A stretch of 64,000 nt of DNA from Metaphire vulgaris. Lineage: Eukaryota > Annelida > Clitellata > Crassiclitellata > Megascolecidae. Under the pieces are notes generated by a model. That model saw only the letters and a program-made list of their open reading frames with translations, ran no database searches and was not told where the DNA came from. Made by a program: the position numbers and the translations under genes. The first letter of the stretch is position 1, and each line of letters begins with the position of its first letter. Shown piece by piece: positions 61,701-64,000 of the stretch. The stretch is taken from assembly GCA_018105865.1 (NCBI GenBank), contig CM030865.1, forward strand, positions 9,604,013 through 9,668,012, given 5' to 3'.

Positions 61701-64000
61701 GAATGAATGAATGAATGAATGAATGAATGAATGAATGAATGAATGAATGAATATAACTTAATATTATTTTATTTCCTTTGCTATTCTTGGCATCAGTGTT
61801 ATTTCTAGGATTTTGAATTTGGGGAGTGTCGGGAAAATCTGGGAGGTGCCGGAATTTTTAAGTCTCTGCCAGAAAAAGGGTGACAAGCAAAAAAAACGTT
61901 ATCAAGTCCCAAAGGCAACCAAAAAACCTTAAAAAGTCTCAAAAAACCTCTGACAAGCAAAAAAGGTCATCCGAGAATAAAAGTTGGGGAGTGTCATTCT
62001 CCATTTGGGGGTGTTCTGAGCTAATTAGCATGCATTTTGTATGCATTCAATCAGTCGATCAGTATGCATTGTCGCATTACCAATTTGGGGGGGGGTGTCA
62101 ACCTCAAAATGGGGGTGTTAGGGGGTGTATACATATCCCTGCTTGGCATAAATAATAGCGGGTTGCATTATGTCACTGACATGATCACTGTTGTCATAAT
62201 TTTAATCTTGTTTGTCATAACACTTAGACTAAAATTAAGTTTCCCTGTCATTTAATCCCATCCATTTAATCCCAGTCACTTCATCCCGGTCACTTAATCC
62301 CAAAGTCTTTTCATCCTATCCATTTAATCCTAGTCGCTTAATCCTGAAATTTATTCCTTAAATTTAAACTTAACCCTCACCCTAACCCCAACCCTAACAC
62401 TAACCCTAACACTAACCCTAACCCTAACCCTAATCCTGTTTGTTTTTAATCCTATAACCATGTTTAACTATGTTTTTGTAACAAATTTTCTTTTTATGTC
62501 ATTGAGTGTCATTGGATTATCTGTACAAGTATTTGGGATTAAAAGACTTAAGATTATCTGCACTGGGATTAAAAGACTTGGGATTATATGGCTAGGATTA
62601 AGTGACTGGGATGAAAAGACCGGACACCAAAATTAATGGGTACTTCCTTTTCTTAACATACTTGCTATTTGTTATGTGAAATATCGTCTTACGGTGGGGT
62701 TTCCCAGACAATTTGGAACCGCGGCCCACTTTAGCGGTTTTGTAACGTGCCGCGACCCTTATCATGCCATGTAATTTGGCCATCTGGCGAACGTTAGTTG
62801 AAAGAGTCTTCTGAGTTTTGAATAAATGGCAAAGCAAAAGCTGCTGATTCAATCCGAATGAAAAATATGGCAAATATATTAGGTTGAATGTCTCATATTT
62901 TTGCCAAATAGGACAAAATGAGATAAATAAATATTGAAATTTATTGAAAATCATCTTTAAAGTTTTGCCATGAACATACCTTTATTACGCATCCTAAAAA
63001 TCCTATGAGTATGACAAAATCGTTTAACCGCTAAAGTCTTTTCTCTGATGCTGAGATTCCCTATTGTTAGTGGAGTTTCAAAGCAAAATGGTCGGAATAC
63101 GCTTTCCTTGCGTTATTGCGAAATAAGATTACTTTTTAAAAGCACTATAGGTCAGGGTTTTCCAAATTTTTGGAACTTTGTGACTTTCTTTAGCGGATTT
63201 GTAACAGGCCGCGACCCTGCAAACATATTGTCAACTAAATTAGATAGAGCACTAATCATTTTAATATCAGCCGTATATGGAGTGAAGCAATTCCCAAAGA
63301 GATCTCTGCGGTCGGTCACACGAACTCGAGGTTCATGTATTGCAAAATATAAACTTAAATTCAGGTTATTATGTTTCTTAGTTAAATTTAAATTCAGTCA
63401 ATTTTTTAAAGATCATACTGTTGTTTAGATTTTGCCCTTTTGCAATTCTCTCTATTCTTTGAAATCATTTGCAATTTATCACAATTTGTTTATTATAGTG
63501 CATTGCATTCTTTGCAGAAAATTAAGATAAAAATGTCGGGTATTCCATATTATAAGTAGGTTAGTGGAGCTAAAGACGTGCTGAACAACAGACAAAAGGA
63601 GATGTCCGAGAATAAGTTATTGATAAAAATGCCCAAAATTTCGGATAATCTCAAATCAAATATGAACACTGAGCATAGATACAGTCATAGAGCACATTTG
63701 CATGTTTTCAATTTTCCTTGATCCTCATGGTGTCGTGTGTTATCGCAATCGATTTCTGTGAATGGACGAAAATTCAAATCTTCTTAGGGCGTCCAAAAGT
63801 CAAAAGATGACCCTGGATCCAAGAGAAAAGATCTGTTCTTGTTGAGTGTGCGTAATAGTTGACTATTGGAGAAATTCAGGTTTTCGCTTCAATGTTTTTG
63901 ATTTTGATGCTTTTCTTTAGGACCGCTTCAAAGTATGACGTTCGTCTGACTAGAAGCTCTTCAAGTCTAGGAGCGGAAGTACCAGTATGCAAAGTTGTTT
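43324..64000 (+). CDS. Unrecognised gene: F-BAR-like start, C2-like middle, coiled-coil C-term (partial)
   Basis: ATG at 43324 in good context (AAAATGG). Exons: 43324-43410, 44435-44536, 48351-48519, 48791-48972, 50931-51114, 52882-52971, 53831(or 53863)-54116, 54965-55022, 56205-56358, 57144-57375, 58366-58588, 60245-60469, 63921->64000. Phases agree at all joins except 44536 to 48351, where at least one exon is missing from my model. The start (RGARNGLDIKDQADTGKEYS) and a following charged helical exon (EEKNKEFKKLYKNFESKKSQ) resemble F-BAR membrane-bending domains. An acidic linker precedes EFEFYLCVRIFRPEEFGEQD, a strand pattern like a C2 domain. The exons at 58366 and 60245 are coiled coil (EYEKVLKGHVEEIEIL, RLQEMSAGLREMEEAY) followed by a Ser/Arg-rich tail. 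If the 60469 donor is unused the frame ends at a TAG at 60492. I do not recognise the protein. Confidence 0.68.
44702..44886. mobile_element. hAT-type MITE (CAGTGGYGGCTCC family)
   Basis: Ends CAGTGGTGGCTCCACAGG / TGGAGCCGCCACTG; flanks CATGTTGG and CATGTTGA (7 of 8). Confidence 0.88.
45885..46265 (+). repeat. ACATT-tailed retroelement end split by a mariner-like MITE
   Basis: CCAGGAGTGCCTCTGAGTAG..GTGCTATA, then the MITE, then CAAATACTACATTACATTAC. The uninterrupted form is at 37103-37157. Confidence 0.75.
45987..46242. mobile_element. Mariner-like MITE, copy 2
   Basis: TA-flanked ends CAGGGTGGCGCAAAA / TTTTTTGCACCACCCTG, with an expanded AAT array (about 46139-46199) inside. Confidence 0.85.
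46646..46853. mobile_element. hAT-type MITE (CAGGCCCTCC family)
   Basis: Ends CAGGCCCTCC / GACAAGCCTG; flanks AATGTATA and ACTGTATA (7 of 8). Confidence 0.8.
47297..47463. repeat. (AAT)n array
   Basis: Long AAT array with two short interruptions, in an intron of the F-BAR-like gene. Confidence 0.95.
47620..47785. repeat. TTCGTTTG minisatellite
   Basis: Repeats of TTGTTCTTTCGTTTGTTCG with a 16-20 base unit; the Phe/Cys/Ser/Val frames are artefacts. Confidence 0.9.
47857..48055 (-). repeat. 5S rRNA-derived SINE, copy 2 (body)
   Basis: Shares the body of 22880-23217 (AGGCAATCAGCGA, CATTAATCTGG) but the 5S-like head is missing or degraded. Confidence 0.65.
49082..49197. mobile_element. Short PIF/Harbinger-like MITE
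   Basis: Ends ACCGTCCATAAATGACGTCA / TGACGTCATTTATGGACAGC; same family as 434-1432. Confidence 0.75.
50139..50292. repeat. (CTA)n/(CTG)n array
   Basis: CTACTACTA passing into CTGCTGCTG and back. Followed to about 50610 by several AAT arrays. Confidence 0.95.
51218..51518. mobile_element. hAT-type MITE between 73-78-bp direct repeats
   Basis: Ends CAATGGCGGTTCCAGG / ATGGAACCGCCACTG. Instead of an 8-bp duplication it is bounded exactly by 51145-51217 and 51519-51596, which are imperfect copies (TAACTTACCTTGCC..TATGTTGACAGCAG). Confidence 0.8.
51605..51800 (+). mobile_element. LINE 3' end with TTAC tail
   Basis: GGCACTATAGAAATTAACAA, then ACTTACTTACTTAC. A related LINE 3' end is at about 55600-55925 (TCCAAACTCAAGACCTCCC..). 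Confidence 0.6.
51812..52092 (+). repeat. 5S rRNA-derived SINE, copy 3
   Basis: AGTGAATTTAAGCACACTGA..GTGGATGGGTGACCATCCCG matches the 3' half of 5S rRNA with its internal promoter region; then the shared body AGCAATGGCAAACTACTCCA. Confidence 0.8.
52290..52881. repeat. Retroelement 3' region and ATGTA-tailed unit in intron
   Basis: TTAGTTAGTTAG run, a 3'-end-like segment (GATCAAGAGCGCTTTACAA), and the ATGTA-tailed SINE-like unit at 52640-52715. No exon seen until 52882. Confidence 0.55.
54653..54873. mobile_element. hAT-type MITE (CAGGCCCGTAGGAA family)
   Basis: Ends CAGGCCCGTAGGAAG / TTCTGACGTGCCTG; flanks GTTAACTG and GTTAACCA (6 of 8). Confidence 0.78.
55084..55271. mobile_element. hAT-type MITE (CAGTGGCGTTGCC family)
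   Basis: Exact 8-bp flanks CTAATAAA; ends CAGTGGCGTTGCC / GTGGCGGCGCTATTG. Confidence 0.85.
55428..55569 (-). repeat. tRNA-derived SINE, copy 2
   Basis: Minus-strand copy of the 14302 family with box A-like and box B (GGTTCAAGCCCCG) intact. Confidence 0.78.
56452..56835. repeat. Degenerate GTAGTGTAGA array with pogo-like fragment
   Basis: Irregular 5-10-base units of GTAGT/GTAGA. At 56590-56715 it is interrupted by ATATCGAAGTT / ACTTCGATATAAACG, inverted pogo-like ends. Confidence 0.7.
58755..58889 (+). repeat. tRNA-derived SINE, copy 3
   Basis: GAAGATGGCAGAGTGGGTTA and GGTTCAAGCCCCG, tail GCAGTAATGCCTTC. Follows a (GTA)n array at about 58703-58752. Confidence 0.8.
59876..60114. mobile_element. 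hAT-type MITE (CAGTGGCGTCATTT family)
   Basis: Exact 8-bp flanks CTTGAGGG; ends CAGTGGCGTCATTT / AAATGACGCCTCTG. Complete copy of the family truncated at 31134. Confidence 0.94.
60552..60676 (+). repeat. tRNA-derived SINE, copy 4
   Basis: Same family, directly after the exon at 60245-60469. Confidence 0.78.
60677..61687. other. Intron, no exon recognised
   Basis: AT-rich; contains a short direct repeat (GTGATTCACGGTGGATTATA at about 61114 and 61384). Confidence 0.5.
61688..61751. repeat. (GAAT)n microsatellite
   Basis: GAATGAATGAATG array. Confidence 0.95.
61794..62141. mobile_element. hAT-type MITE (CAGTGTTATTTCTAGG family)
   Basis: Exact 8-bp flanks CTTGGCAT; ends CAGTGTTATTTCTAGG / TATACATATCCCTG. 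Confidence 0.88.
62245..62625. repeat. Telomere-like CCCTAA run between inverted arms
   Basis: Left arm has CACTTAATCCCAAAGTC and CATTTAATCC units, right arm GGATTAAAAGACTTGGGAT. Between them (62370-62440) is CTAACCCTAACCCTAACCC. A shorter TTAGGG run is at 25312-25360. Confidence 0.7.
62690..63420. mobile_element. Inverted copy of the 17610-18343 element (part)
   Basis: GCGTTATTGCGAAATAAGAT, CCTATTGTTAGTGGAGTTTC and GCCATCTGGCGAACGTTAGT are reverse complements of 17880-18330 sequence; begins GGGTTTCCCAGACAATTTGG. Confidence 0.75.

Overview
This is animal nuclear DNA: spliced genes with long introns, GT-AG and a few GC-AG splice sites, vertebrate-type signalling domains, and very dense transposon debris. 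The repeat set (hundreds of bp of short hAT-type elements, 5S-derived and tRNA-derived SINEs, LINE 3' ends with AAT or TTGA tails, long di- and trinucleotide arrays) together with tandem CARDs fits a marine invertebrate, possibly a deuterostome. I cannot name the species. No bacterial or viral gene organisation is visible.

Layout. (1) 1-2.9 kb: repeats. (2) 3.0-3.4 kb, minus: an unrecognised 149-codon ORF. (3) 3.9-8.8 kb, minus: seven exons in compatible phases that read, in order, CARD, CARD, a beta/alpha module resembling the TRADD N-terminal fold, a basic linker, and a complete Rho-family GTPase with a C-terminal CaaX box. I believe this is one gene. The first GTPase exon has an in-frame stop just before its acceptor and no Met, so it needs an upstream coding exon, and the last CARD-side exon offers a phase-matched donor. 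A CARD-CARD-Rho protein would couple death-fold assembly to a small GTPase switch; this is the most interesting item here. (4) 9-24 kb: repeats, including a 1.7-kb DNA transposon with ORF remnants and one arm of a large inverted repeat. (5) 24.2-39.2 kb, plus: hexokinase, ten exon positions, with a duplicated and damaged exon, a one-base frameshift and an altered C-terminal nucleotide-site residue; it may be a pseudogene, a decayed allele or an assembly error. The other inverted-repeat arm lies in its intron at 34.1-35.7 kb. (6) 39.2-43.3 kb: repeats. (7) 43.3 to beyond 64 kb, plus: an unrecognised gene with an F-BAR-like start, a possible C2-like middle and a coiled-coil C-terminal part, continuing past the window end.

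Repeats. More than 20 short elements have CAGxG-type terminal inverted repeats and 8-bp target duplications (hAT signature), often nested. They carry most of the G-runs and C-runs that look odd in introns. Most AAT, TTGA and ACATT microsatellites sit at 3' ends of LINE or SINE fragments.

All splice models were built by eye from splice consensus, reading phase and remembered family motifs; no alignment or search was run.
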